Shown one piece after another: positions 33,781 through 42,625 of a stretch of 64,000 nucleotides of DNA. The translations under genes were made by a program, and so were the position numbers. The notes under the pieces were generated by a model. That model saw only the letters and a list, made by a program, of their open reading frames with translations. It searched no databases and was not told the DNA's origin. Position 1 is the first letter of the stretch; the number at the start of each line of letters is the position of its first letter. The stretch is from contig JAFUOZ010000014.1 in NCBI GenBank assembly GCA_017481565.1, forward strand, positions 53,659 to 117,658, in the 5' to 3' direction. This DNA comes from Oscillospiraceae bacterium. Lineage in GTDB: Bacteria > Bacillota > Clostridia > Oscillospirales > Ruminococcaceae.

Positions 33781-34422
33781 ATGGTTTTTAAGTGCAGCTG
33801 CTGCGGAGAAGCAGCGAAGCTTGATAAAAATGATCCCGATGAATATTCTCAGATCGCTTATGATCATATAATGGACTGGTCGGATTTTACCTCTCCCGAT
33901 GATATCACAGAATCATGGAACAGAAGTGATATCATTCCTCAGGTGAATACAAGGCGTATAGTGCAGGTATATTTCCCATTCTGCTTTGACGAGGGCGAGG
34001 AATTCAATGTGCTTTTCAGACCCGCATTGTCGCATTTTAACGGCTGGGAGGAATATCCCGAGGAATTATCACATTCGGCTGTGGTAAAATGCCGCTTTGA
34101 CGAGGTGATAACCTTTACGGAGGATAATGCATTTATATATGTTACCGTAAAACAGGTCACTATGCTTGATAAGCTGCATGAACAATATCCGCTTGTAACG
34201 GTGAACGGTCCTCCGTATTCTCAAAAGCGCAGGTATGACACCGTTTTTGAATACGGAAGGTATACGATATACGATCAGCCATATGAAGACTTTGGCTTCT
34301 GGCAGCTTTTCTATACAGATGACCTGGGAGTACCCCACATGGTCTTAAGCTGCAGTTGGTATATTCACGGTGAAGAAATAACCGTAGGGAATAAAATATT
34401 TATTGAAGGAGAAGAAAAATGA
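33781..34422 (+). CDS. Hypothetical protein with N-terminal Cys cluster
   Basis: The 213-residue protein opens MVFKCSCCGEAAKLD, a possible half of a zinc knuckle (Cys5, Cys7, Cys8; no obvious second cysteine pair nearby), followed by beta-rich sequence with many aromatic residues (FNGWEEYPEELS, YGRYTIYDQPYEDFGFWQLFY). It is cytoplasmic by composition. I do not recognise the family with confidence. Its stop overlaps the start of the DUF4272 gene (ATGA), so the two products are probably made together. Confidence 0.75.
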   Translation: MVFKCSCCGEAAKLDKNDPDEYSQIAYDHIMDWSDFTSPDDITESWNRSDIIPQVNTRRIVQVYFPFCFDEGEEFNVLFRPALSHFNGWEEYPEELSHSAVVKCRFDEVITFTEDNAFIYVTVKQVTMLDKLHEQYPLVTVNGPPYSQKRRYDTVFEYGRYTIYDQPYEDFGFWQLFYTDDLGVPHMVLSCSWYIHGEEITVGNKIFIEGEEK

Positions 34423-35087
34423 ACAGAAAAACACCGGAAGAACGCCGCTTTTCTTCAAACGAAAAAATCAAGTCAATGGGCATAGCCTGTTATGAACAGC
34501 TGCCTATGACAGAATCGGCAGAGGAAGTAAGTCTGAAAACAACAGAGGAAATATGCAGGCGTGCGGCAGCGTCGATGATATCCATACAGCTGGCTTGCGA
34601 TATTTCCGCAGGTGAAAGCTATGAAGAATCTCTTGATTTTTTTGAACCGCTTCTTGCCCGTTTTGATGTAGGGAATGATCTTAATGAGACTGAAAAGTCT
34701 CTGTTTGATAAAACCTATACCATGGAAGATGCAATGCTCATAACATGGACATACGAATGCTGCTGGGTGCTTTTATGGGCGCTGGGGCTTATTGATGATA
34801 TGGGATTTCCGTCAGATACCTGCGACTGTATGAAGGCTGTGAATATTATCTCACAGTGCAATGACCTTAATGAGCTTATGGAAAAATGCAGTCCCAGGGA
34901 TATTGAAGAGATACTTGATGAGCTTGACCTTCATTACAGATATCATTGGGCGTGTGTACATAAGCAGATAAAGCCTGAAACTGAAATCGGTGAGCTTTAT
35001 CCCGATGTGGTAACAGAACGCCGCAGAGGTCTTGAATGGCTTATTTCCGATGAGGACGATTGGTTTGAAATATCTCTTGATACATGA
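34419..35087 (+). CDS. DUF4272-family protein
   Basis: The 222-residue protein shows the DUF4272 pattern: an opening RRxxSxEKIKSMGI segment, LPMTESAEEVSLKTTEEICRRAAA region, and the aromatic core TWTYECCWVLLWALGLID near residue 110, with an RRRGLEWLI close. The family is common in bacteria and has no known function. It is coupled to the Cys-cluster protein upstream and ends at a terminator shared with the convergent gene. Confidence 0.82.
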   Translation: MNRKTPEERRFSSNEKIKSMGIACYEQLPMTESAEEVSLKTTEEICRRAAASMISIQLACDISAGESYEESLDFFEPLLARFDVGNDLNETEKSLFDKTYTMEDAMLITWTYECCWVLLWALGLIDDMGFPSDTCDCMKAVNIISQCNDLNELMEKCSPRDIEEILDELDLHYRYHWACVHKQIKPETEIGELYPDVVTERRRGLEWLISDEDDWFEISLDT

Positions 35088-35100
35088 TAATACACAAATA

Positions 35101-35138
35101 AAAAGCTCCGTTCCCGATTTTTCGGAAACGGAGCTTTT
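35101..35138. terminator. Bidirectional terminator
   Basis: AAAAGCTCCGTT pairs with AACGGAGCTTTT, with an inner CCG/CGG pair, between the convergent DUF4272 and P-type-ATPase-like genes. Confidence 0.9.
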
Positions 35139-35142
35139 GTAT

Positions 35143-38100
35143 TTATACCCGTCTGAACAGGTTTGCGATAAGATATATCACAGTGAAAATAAGATTGTAG
35201 AAAAGTATCATTGCAACGGAAAGATCCGCAAAGGATTTCAGCAGCACCATAAGCGCAGCAAGAAGTATTCCCAGAAGAATGGATATTGCCTGCAGAGCCA
35301 TTCCGAAGGAAACAGTTCCTCTTATGCGCCTTGTACCGATGATGAGCGCAGATAATGCGGCAAAACGTCCCGAGCATGCCAGAGTAGCACTCTGTCTGGG
35401 AGTATATGCGGTGATGTTCTCAAAATCGGAATGAACACTGAAGGGGAGTATCTTAAGTGCGGAAGGAGATACCCTGAATATTTCGGCAATTCTTTCATGA
35501 GTGATAACGGAATCTACCGAGCGGATTATCACCTTGATATGCTTTCTTTCAAGCTCTCTCATTGCATGGACTACCTCGGGAACAGGCTTTATCTCAACTA
35601 TGAACATAGCTGAAAGCTCACCTGAAATGGAAAGATAAACAGGCACCTTTCTTTTCTTTGAAAGAGCGGCTTCCTTTTCCTCGGAGGGCATACCGTTTAT
35701 GCTGTGGTTTTCCATAAGCTTACGGTTTCCGAGAAGGACTCTCTTATTGTTTATCCAGCTGCAGAGACCCATTGAATCCTCGAAAATATAGCTTTCTACG
35801 GGATTGAGCATTTCTGTTCTTCCTGCGATTATATCGTAGAACATATTCTTGAGAACGCTGCCTGACTGAGTGGCAAGGCTTGCTGCTTCAACGATAGCCT
35901 CGTCAATTCGTGTATCGGAGAATATCTTCATGCCTGCAAGAGTAATACTTCCCTTGGGGAAAAGCTGTGCAGCGTCTATCATCACGCTGTTTGTTTCGGA
36001 GTATTCGTCAATGCTGTCAAAGCCTATCAGTGCGCCCTGCATTTCGCTGTATTTCTTTGAAGCCTTCTGCATGGGAAGGTTTACTACCAGCATCATAGAG
36101 AAGCAGGAGCAGAGACACATACAGCCCGTAAAGGACGAAAGTCCCACAAAAATGGAATCACCTGTGGCAGTGCCTAAAAGTCCTATAAGAAGTGACGCTA
36201 TAAGCACTACGGGAGTGAATATGCGGCAGAAACGGTCTGAGCTGTCAGCGGAATATGAGGTCTTCATAAAATCGGAGATAAGCTCGGTCTTTTTCATTGA
36301 AGCAAGCAGGGGGAATTCGGTAAGAACACCTCTTGTAAAGGTCTCTGCCTGTTCCTGTGTTTCAGCCATAAATACCGCATAGTGATCGGTATCGCCCGAA
36401 ACGAATTTGAAATTTCGCTGAGTTCTGTCAAGAATAAGCAGCTTGCCTATTGTATTGAATATAAGCAGCGCTATTCCGATAGGAACATACTCGTGGACCA
36501 TACTGTTACGTACAAAGCTTGTATCGCCTATAGCTACCACAGAAAGAATGATAGTGGATAATACCGTTACTGTGCAGAGACTGTCACAGTCTGCCTTCAG
36601 GCTTATCAGCTTGGAAAGTCCGCTGGAGATGACTGTATATGACATAAATGCGGCAAACATTCCGATAAGCGTATTTACAAAAAGATATGTAGCAGGCTGC
36701 AGCTGCATATTCAGCATATTTATTATAGGTGCGCCTGTTTCGTTTGCAAGTGTGATATAAAGTGATACGCCGAAGCAGATGATAAGCACTGCAAGTCTTA
36801 TCAGCATCGTACCCTTAAGCTGAGCAATATCGTTTGCAATGGACATTGCATCGTCCATGCGCTCGAAATCCTCGATAGAGTGTTCATCATCCTCATCGGA
36901 GAATGAGTTGTCGGCACCTGCACCCGCAAAAACAAAATTGTTTACCTTCTTGCTTCTGCGTTCACTCAGCTCACGGAGCTTTTCCGTTTCGTTTTTGCTT
37001 TCGGGAGTTTCTATAGGTGCGGTATCGTGGATTATCTTATCCTTAAGATTAAGATCGATATCGGAAATGGTTTTTCTTTCAATAGGCGGAATATTGGTCG
37101 TTCTCTGCAGTCTTTCCTGCTTGATCTTCTTCATTCCGTCCAGAAGCTCGGTATTTCCGCTTACTGCCTTTGTTCCGTCGGGATTTTCATCAGGCTTCAT
37201 AAGCTTTCCGAAAATATCGGTAAAGGTGTTGTTGATACCCGAATGAGAACCCTTTACAGCTATCGGAGCGGTTCCTTCGGTTTTTTTGCGGTCATATTCG
37301 CTTAAAATACCTGCAAGTGAGCCGTGATTAGTGCAGCTGTCAAGGGGATCGTCCGAATCACGTATTTCCTCATCTGTTCTGTCATTCTGTGTATATGAAA
37401 CAAGTCCTGTCTGTTTGCTGGCAACTGCCATGATCTTTCTCTGAGGAACTACCCTTGTAAAGTCGTCCTCATAGGAATTACTTTCCGCCTTTTCGGAGAA
37501 TGTACGTCCCGGACCTGCATGACGCTCCATTTCCTCAACAGCGGCATCGAAATCCTCGTCAATACGGCTTGCTTCACGCTCGGAGCGGCTTTTTACGCCG
37601 AGACCTCTTTTGATAAGCTCATCGTATTTTTTCTGGAAATCGTCCTCATCGTCCTTCTGCCACCTGGAACGTCTCCGCTCCCTTTTAGGCTTGGCGGCTT
37701 TTTCCTCTTTGGGAGCATCATTATCATTCATAATAACAATGCTTTCATTTTTATCCGAATCGCTGAAAAATGCTTCCGCTCTGCTGAACATGGCAGTATC
37801 TGTATCCGCGGAAGCCTTTGCAGGCTTTTCGGGACGATAGAATATATTTTCCGCAAAGGACTGCGCCGTATCTTCGGCAGTGGAATTGTTTCTTGCTCTG
37901 CGCCGTTCCTTTCTGCGTTTTTCCTCTTCTATAACGTCCTTGTAGTCCTCGCCTAAATATTTATGCTCATAATCACCGCTGATTATTTCCTTCTGGATAA
38001 GCTCCAGACGGCGTTTTTCAAGCTCAGGGTCAACAGGCGGCTCAGGATCATCGGGGGGAGGAGGTGCAGCTGTATTTTTGGGAGCATACAGTCTTGAAAA

Positions 38101-38334
38101 TGCGTCCTCATTGAATTGTACATTTGCATTGCTGTGAGAATGGGTATTTTCATTTTCCTGTACGGGCTTTGGTATCTGAACGGTATCGGGGAGAATTTTT
38201 TCGTTATATTCTCTTTCTGCATTTTCAATACCTCTCAGAAGCTCGTCCATATTAATGGTCATTCCCGATACAGGCTTAGATTTATTTGAATATTCGTTTA
38301 ATATATCATCAAGTGAAAACCTATCGTCAGCCAA
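35143..38334 (-). CDS. P-type-ATPase-like membrane protein lacking catalytic motifs
   Basis: The start is TTG at 38334 with AAGGAGG 7 bases upstream. Residues 1-505 are a hydrophilic, charged, low-complexity cytoplasmic region. Eight membrane helices follow (about 509-530, 548-571, 588-604, 614-635, 704-723, 728-752, 1008-1035, 1038-1060), with hydrophilic domains between helices 4-5 and 6-7 in the spacing of a P1B-type ATPase. Where DKTGTLTxG should be there is DAAQLFPKG (787-795), the TGD motif reads SVDS (939-942), and GDGxND is absent. An N-domain-like segment (WINNKRVLLGNRKLM) remains. It is probably a pseudo-ATPase with a scaffold or regulatory role. It follows rlmB by 39 bases. Confidence 0.72.
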   Translation of the reverse strand: MADDRFSLDDILNEYSNKSKPVSGMTINMDELLRGIENAEREYNEKILPDTVQIPKPVQENENTHSHSNANVQFNEDAFSRLYAPKNTAAPPPPDDPEPPVDPELEKRRLELIQKEIISGDYEHKYLGEDYKDVIEEEKRRKERRRARNNSTAEDTAQSFAENIFYRPEKPAKASADTDTAMFSRAEAFFSDSDKNESIVIMNDNDAPKEEKAAKPKRERRRSRWQKDDEDDFQKKYDELIKRGLGVKSRSEREASRIDEDFDAAVEEMERHAGPGRTFSEKAESNSYEDDFTRVVPQRKIMAVASKQTGLVSYTQNDRTDEEIRDSDDPLDSCTNHGSLAGILSEYDRKKTEGTAPIAVKGSHSGINNTFTDIFGKLMKPDENPDGTKAVSGNTELLDGMKKIKQERLQRTTNIPPIERKTISDIDLNLKDKIIHDTAPIETPESKNETEKLRELSERRSKKVNNFVFAGAGADNSFSDEDDEHSIEDFERMDDAMSIANDIAQLKGTMLIRLAVLIICFGVSLYITLANETGAPIINMLNMQLQPATYLFVNTLIGMFAAFMSYTVISSGLSKLISLKADCDSLCTVTVLSTIILSVVAIGDTSFVRNSMVHEYVPIGIALLIFNTIGKLLILDRTQRNFKFVSGDTDHYAVFMAETQEQAETFTRGVLTEFPLLASMKKTELISDFMKTSYSADSSDRFCRIFTPVVLIASLLIGLLGTATGDSIFVGLSSFTGCMCLCSCFSMMLVVNLPMQKASKKYSEMQGALIGFDSIDEYSETNSVMIDAAQLFPKGSITLAGMKIFSDTRIDEAIVEAASLATQSGSVLKNMFYDIIAGRTEMLNPVESYIFEDSMGLCSWINNKRVLLGNRKLMENHSINGMPSEEKEAALSKKRKVPVYLSISGELSAMFIVEIKPVPEVVHAMRELERKHIKVIIRSVDSVITHERIAEIFRVSPSALKILPFSVHSDFENITAYTPRQSATLACSGRFAALSALIIGTRRIRGTVSFGMALQAISILLGILLAALMVLLKSFADLSVAMILFYNLIFTVIYLIANLFRRV

Positions 38335-38373
38335 GAGAGAACCTCCTTTTTACGTGGTTTGTTTTATAGCATA

Positions 38374-39291
38374 TTATCTGCCGCAGCGCTGTCTTACAGC
38401 CTCATACATAAATATTCCTGCGGCAACGGAAGCATTGAGAGAGGTTATTTTTCCGAACATGGGAAGCTTTACCAGATGGTCGCATTTTTCACGGATAAGC
38501 CGTCCCATTCCGAAGCCCTCGGAGCCGATCACAAGACCTATCGCACCTGTAAAGGACGTATCGGTATAATTATCACCCGATGCATCTGTTCCGAATATCC
38601 ATACTCCGTTTTTCTTAAGCTCATCGATAGCTGCTCCCAGATTGGGTACTCTTGCCACAGGGACCCAGCTTGCCGCACCTGCGGAGGTTTTGTTTACCGT
38701 GGAATTCAGTGACGCACTTCTTCTTTTGGGAATAATGATACCGTCTGCGCCCGCAGCTTCCGCTGTACGTATGATAGCACCCAGATTATGGGGATCCTCT
38801 ATCTCGTCGCAGATTATAATAAAAGGGTCTGTACCCTTTGACTTTGAAACATTGAGTATATCCTCAACGGAAACATATTCGGCACATGCACCCGAAGCGA
38901 TACAGCCCTGATGTGAAGCACCTCTTGCCATAGCTGTAAGCTTTGCATCGCTTACCTGCTTTACAACGACTCCCTTGTCCTTTGCAAGACGGGATATCAT
39001 GCCTATGCTTCCGCCTGCCTCGCTGTTTACATAAAGGGTATCTATCTGCTTTCCTGCCTTAAGAGCCTCAATAACAGGATTTCTTCCGATAATAAGTCCG
39101 TTGTCATCGTCCTCATCGTCGAAACGCTTTCTTCTGTTATCGTCATAGTCATCATTGAAACGGTCGGAGCTGTCACGGAAATTGTTTCTTCCGCCGTATT
39201 CTCTGCGGTCGTCACGATAGCGGCTGTTTTTTCCGCTTTCTCTGTGACCGCCCTTTTTATTGGGTCTGCCGTTGTTTTTATAGTTATTCAT
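38374..39291 (-). CDS. rlmB: 23S rRNA (guanosine-2'-O-)-methyltransferase RlmB
   Basis: The 305-residue protein has a 60-residue Arg/Asn/Asp-rich low-complexity head (RDDRREYGGRNNFRD), then the SpoU substrate-binding part (IIGRNPVIEALKAGKQIDTLY) and SPOUT motifs DPHNLGAIIRTAEAAGADGII, IGSEGFGMGRLI and KITSLNASVAAGIFMYEA. RlmB methylates G2251 of 23S rRNA; the GRNPVxEAL motif favours RlmB over other SpoU enzymes. The disordered basic head is an RNA-binding extension not present in E. coli RlmB. It is the first gene of a transcript that likely includes the ATPase-like gene. Confidence 0.9.
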   Translation of the reverse strand: MNNYKNNGRPNKKGGHRESGKNSRYRDDRREYGGRNNFRDSSDRFNDDYDDNRRKRFDDEDDDNGLIIGRNPVIEALKAGKQIDTLYVNSEAGGSIGMISRLAKDKGVVVKQVSDAKLTAMARGASHQGCIASGACAEYVSVEDILNVSKSKGTDPFIIICDEIEDPHNLGAIIRTAEAAGADGIIIPKRRSASLNSTVNKTSAGAASWVPVARVPNLGAAIDELKKNGVWIFGTDASGDNYTDTSFTGAIGLVIGSEGFGMGRLIREKCDHLVKLPMFGKITSLNASVAAGIFMYEAVRQRCGR

Positions 39292-39357
39292 TTATTATTA
39301 CTCCATAAGATCAAAATGAGTTTCCGAAAAAATGCAGTATCGTCTGCACTTCCTTAT

Positions 39358-39386
39358 ATTATACTATATAATCGGATAATTTGCAA
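39358..39386 (-). promoter_or_regulatory. Promoter of rlmB
   Basis: TTGCAA (39386-39381) and a perfect TATAAT (39363-39358), spacer 17. Confidence 0.7.
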
Positions 39387-39458
39387 TATTATTTCAGAAA
39401 ATTTACAATTCTAACAATATCCGCCGTAAAAAGTTACAAAACGATTGTTTAAGCTATA

Positions 39459-39527
39459 CTATAATTATAGAAATATAACAAACCTTTATAAAAAAACAAG
39501 GCATACATTCACCCTTACAGGATAAGT
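39459..39527 (+). repeat. Imperfect direct repeat flanking the DUF4177 gene, copy 1
   Basis: CTATAATTATAG followed by ATAACAAACC and an AAGGCATA...CCTTA segment recurs at 39924-39995 with scattered differences. The two copies bracket the small gene and dispersed element copy 3. Confidence 0.75.
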
Positions 39528-39583
39528 TCAATAGTTATATAGAAGTATTCAAAGCCACTTTTGATATTGTGTTGCTTATGTCA

Positions 39584-39612
39584 TTGACTTTATGTGGGAA
39601 ATATGTTATAAT
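39584..39612 (+). promoter_or_regulatory. Promoter of the DUF4177 gene
   Basis: TTGACT (39584-39589) and TATAAT (39607-39612), spacer 17. Confidence 0.8.
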
Positions 39613-39648
39613 CAAATTAACGATAAAAGAATTTATAGGAGGTTTAGT

Positions 39649-39831
39649 ATGAAAGAGTATAGGGCTATTAAAGTAAAATGGGATTATGAATTAGAAATAA
39701 TCAACCAAACAATGAATGAAATGGCAAAGAATGGGTGGGAAGTCGTTTGTATGTCACAGGAGCATCCGAATACAACGAATTTCGTGATTACATTCTGTAG
39801 AAATGCCAATAATCAGGAAACCGCCGATTAA
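39649..39831 (+). CDS. Small DUF4177-like protein
   Basis: The start is ATG 39649 with ATAGGAGG upstream; a longer reading from 39592 overlaps the promoter. The 60-residue protein (MKEYRAIKVKWDYELEI, MAKNGWEVVCMSQ) matches the DUF4177 pattern of short proteins with a conserved NGWEVV turn. Function unknown. Its last codons (QETAD) and the TAA stop lie inside dispersed element copy 3, so the element seems to have replaced the original end of the gene. Confidence 0.8.
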   Translation: MKEYRAIKVKWDYELEIINQTMNEMAKNGWEVVCMSQEHPNTTNFVITFCRNANNQETAD

Positions 39832-39925
39832 ATCGATTATCGCCCCACTCGGTCAATTTTGCCGCTACGGCAAAGGATTTTCGTGCGGCGTAATCGATGG
39901 CTGCGCCTTTAATCAGCGTTTCCCT
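39815..39925 (+). repeat. Dispersed palindromic element, copy 3
   Basis: AGGAAACCGCCGATTAAATCGATTA and TAATCGATGG...TTTAATCAGCGTTTCCCT are its ends. It has the long form with an extra inner hairpin, TTTTGCCGC...GCGGCAAA-like (TTTTGCCGCTACGGCAAA), before GGATTTTCG. It provides the stop codon of the DUF4177 gene. Confidence 0.88.
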
Positions 39926-39995
39926 ATAATTATAGAATAATAACAAACCGATACAAAAAAATCAAGGCATATATTTATCCTTAAGAAGATAATAT
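39924..39995 (+). repeat. Imperfect direct repeat, copy 2, including a terminator arm
   Basis: Second copy of the sequence at 39459-39527. Here its AAGGCATAT part is one arm of the terminator at 39954-40008. Confidence 0.75.
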
Positions 39996-40008
39996 GCCTT
40001 GATTTTTT
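39954..40008. terminator. Bidirectional terminator
   Basis: AAAAAATCAAGGCATAT pairs with ATATGCCTTGATTTTTT around a 20-base loop, between the DUF4177 gene and the convergent serine hydrolase gene. Confidence 0.88.
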
Positions 40009-40009
40009 A

Positions 40010-41872
40010 TTATATGTATATCGGGAATTGAAAAAGCTCAAAGTAAACAATAAATCCGAAAAAGAATATGTTGCAAAGTATGGAGCAGATATACTTTATA
40101 CAGCAGGAAGGCTTCATGCTTTTATCTGTTATCATTCCCTTAAGGATAAATACAGCCGAAACGACGCATATCAGAGCGCAGACCGCTTCAATAATGCTGA
40201 TGATAACAACTAATGCCAAAGATATTTCAGCGGATAGCATGACAAATAATGACACAGCAGAAACAAGTCCTGCAAGCTGTCCCGTAAGAACAGCCTTTCC
40301 TGCGGTGACGGGTCTGTATTTTTTCAGCAGTTTTTTTATTCCCTTTACTGCAAGCAGTATCAGAATAACCACCGAAATTGCGGCATATATAACAACAGCC
40401 GAAAATTTATATTTTACTTTATTATCACAGAGCAGCGTCTGCGTCGAATTTTCAAGTATGGTCTGCCCGTCTTTTGTAACGCTGCTGTGATAGAACATAT
40501 CGGAATCGGGAATACGGAAGAAATTATCGGAAAATCTTTCCATTGCAGTAACTCCCGAGGAGGTATAAACATCGGGATTTTCCGATGCTTCAAGAGGCTG
40601 ATAGGAAAGAATGCTGCCGATTTTCAGAGGACCTGTGAAAAAACTTCTTGTTTCGGTATATGCTCCGCTTATATCGTTTCTTTCGGTGATATTTCCGTTT
40701 TTACTTATAGGATTATCCTCAAAGCTGCCGAAAATAAGCGTGGGAAGCTTATAGCAGAATACGCCTTCATTCTGCTGATTTGTAAGAACGACTATCCCTG
40801 TTTTGCTTTTCTTGTCAAAAACCAGATTAGCCGAGCCTGCGTTTGTATTTCCGCCGTGTCCCATTGTTGTTACTGCATATTCGGTACACCACAGTCCGTG
40901 ACAGTTTCTGGGGATATCCGTATCCCCGTAAAAATCGCTTGCGGAAAGCATAAGCTCAAGCGTTGACTGATTTTCAAAAAGGGGACAAGCATCACTTACA
41001 AGTGCCTGCGCAAAAAGAGTGATATCATTCAGCGTACCTGTTGCAGAGCCTGAGGGGTAAAGCTGAATAAAGTTCATTGCTGTTCCCAGAGCCTCATCTG
41101 TTTCAATGCCGTATTCGGGATAATACATTATATTATATGCCTTTGACTTTTCACGGCGTTCACGTACCGATAAATTGTCACGGTAATCGGCACTTACGGC
41201 AGTATCCTTCATGCCCAGAGGTTCAAGTATATTCTTATGGATATAATCCGCATAATCCATTCCGCTTACACGTTCAACTATATAAGCCGCAAGAGCAGAG
41301 CCCCAGTTTGAATATGCGGTTATTTCTCCGGGACGGAATATCTGTGCAGGCTCGGTATTTTTCAGAGCCTCTTCCAGAGAAATAAGCTTGTTTTCATTTT
41401 CCGTAGCAGCACCGAAATATACATCCTCCCAGCCTGCATCGTGGTTCATGAGATTTGTCATTGTAACAGGCTCATCATATTCAAGTCTTGTAAGAAATCC
41501 CTCGGGAAGATAATTTTTTATATCCGCATCAGGATCTATTTTTCCCTGTTCATAAAGCTGCATCACGCTTACCCATATAAACAGCTTTGAAATACTGCCC
41601 CATTCATAAACGGAGCTTTCATCGGCGGCAATTTTATTTTCACGGTCGATATATCCGAAATGTCTGCTGTAAAGCACATCATCCCCGTTATATACCGATA
41701 CCGCAAAGGATGTATAGCTTTTTTCGTTTTCTGCCGCAAAATTTTCTATTGTACTGCCGATATCATCAAAGGATATCCCCGATGGCGTTTGTTTTTCAGC
41801 TGCTGCTGTAGGAGTACATACCATTGTAAATGCTGTTACGGCAGAGATTATAAATGAAATGATCTTTTTCAT
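40010..41872 (-). CDS. Membrane-bound serine hydrolase, class C beta-lactamase-like
   Basis: The 620-residue protein has a signal peptide, then a penicillin-binding/beta-lactamase fold: S93-I-S-K96 (SxxK nucleophile), YSN of TAYSNWGSAL (the YxN motif) and HGG in MGHGGNTNAGS (the third motif in CubicO/AmpC-like esterases). The C-terminal third has four or so membrane helices (ILLAVKGI, AGLVSAVSLFVML, IICVVSAVFIL, FFFGFIVYFELF). Such proteins act on peptidoglycan peptides or D-amino-acid esters outside the cell. It begins 9 bases after the ABC permease gene and is probably the last gene of the GntR/ABC operon, which suggests a cell-envelope stress role. Confidence 0.87.
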   Translation of the reverse strand: MKKIISFIISAVTAFTMVCTPTAAAEKQTPSGISFDDIGSTIENFAAENEKSYTSFAVSVYNGDDVLYSRHFGYIDRENKIAADESSVYEWGSISKLFIWVSVMQLYEQGKIDPDADIKNYLPEGFLTRLEYDEPVTMTNLMNHDAGWEDVYFGAATENENKLISLEEALKNTEPAQIFRPGEITAYSNWGSALAAYIVERVSGMDYADYIHKNILEPLGMKDTAVSADYRDNLSVRERREKSKAYNIMYYPEYGIETDEALGTAMNFIQLYPSGSATGTLNDITLFAQALVSDACPLFENQSTLELMLSASDFYGDTDIPRNCHGLWCTEYAVTTMGHGGNTNAGSANLVFDKKSKTGIVVLTNQQNEGVFCYKLPTLIFGSFEDNPISKNGNITERNDISGAYTETRSFFTGPLKIGSILSYQPLEASENPDVYTSSGVTAMERFSDNFFRIPDSDMFYHSSVTKDGQTILENSTQTLLCDNKVKYKFSAVVIYAAISVVILILLAVKGIKKLLKKYRPVTAGKAVLTGQLAGLVSAVSLFVMLSAEISLALVVIISIIEAVCALICVVSAVFILKGMITDKSMKPSCCIKYICSILCNIFFFGFIVYFELFQFPIYI

Positions 41873-41881
41873 AAGTTCTCC

Positions 41882-42625
41882 TTATTTATAGTTCCCGTTT
41901 ACACCCTTCATATATAATCTGCACGAAAGCAGACAGGAAAGAACGTAAAGCATCATTGAAACAACAGGCATAAGCCATTTTATAAGTTTCGGAACAGCGG
42001 AAAAATCCCCCTCCATAACTGCCATGCTTATAAATGAGGCAAGACCTGCCGGGTTAAATATGAAAATAAGAGCAATAATAATGCTTACGATAATTGCAAG
42101 TATCAGCTTTACCGTATTTCCCACCTTTGCGCCGAAGCGTATAATAAGCGGCAGCTCAACTGAATTGTATAAAAGCTGAATGAAAAATAATACAAGAAAT
42201 ACCTTTGCCGCATTTACTATGCCTATTCCCCCTACAGTGTTTGCGATAAGGGTAAATATCAGGTCAAAGCCTGCGCTTAAAAGGAACATCAGAAGAGCCA
42301 GTGCTCCCACAAAGGCATATTTTGTGCATATAAAGCCCTTTATGCCCTTGGGATTTGACGCAACGAAATATCCCCATTTCTTTGTATCGTCACCCTTCAT
42401 GGTCATACTCTGAAAGGTAAGTGAGGCAATAAATGCCGCCGCTATGCAGAATACTCTTATAATCATTCCGCTTTGAGCAAAGATGAGAAAGGCTTCTCGT
42501 GCTATGGTCTTTTCGGAAAGCATGATAATTATTATGGGAAGAAAAGCCGCACAGAGTGCCGCAAGGGCAGTTAAAAAAATGTAAACTCTGTTCTGCTTTA
42601 TTTCCTTGTAGAGATAGCCTTTCAT
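41882..42625 (-). CDS. ABC-2 type permease
   Basis: The 247-residue protein is almost all membrane helices (six predicted), starting MKGYLYKEIKQNRVYIFLTAL, typical of YtrC/D or ABC-2 permeases with a short cytoplasmic amphipathic start. It overlaps the upstream permease by one base. With that permease and the ATPase it should form an exporter. Substrate unknown. Confidence 0.85.
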   Translation of the reverse strand: MKGYLYKEIKQNRVYIFLTALAALCAAFLPIIIIMLSEKTIAREAFLIFAQSGMIIRVFCIAAAFIASLTFQSMTMKGDDTKKWGYFVASNPKGIKGFICTKYAFVGALALLMFLLSAGFDLIFTLIANTVGGIGIVNAAKVFLVLFFIQLLYNSVELPLIIRFGAKVGNTVKLILAIIVSIIIALIFIFNPAGLASFISMAVMEGDFSAVPKLIKWLMPVVSMMLYVLSCLLSCRLYMKGVNGNYK

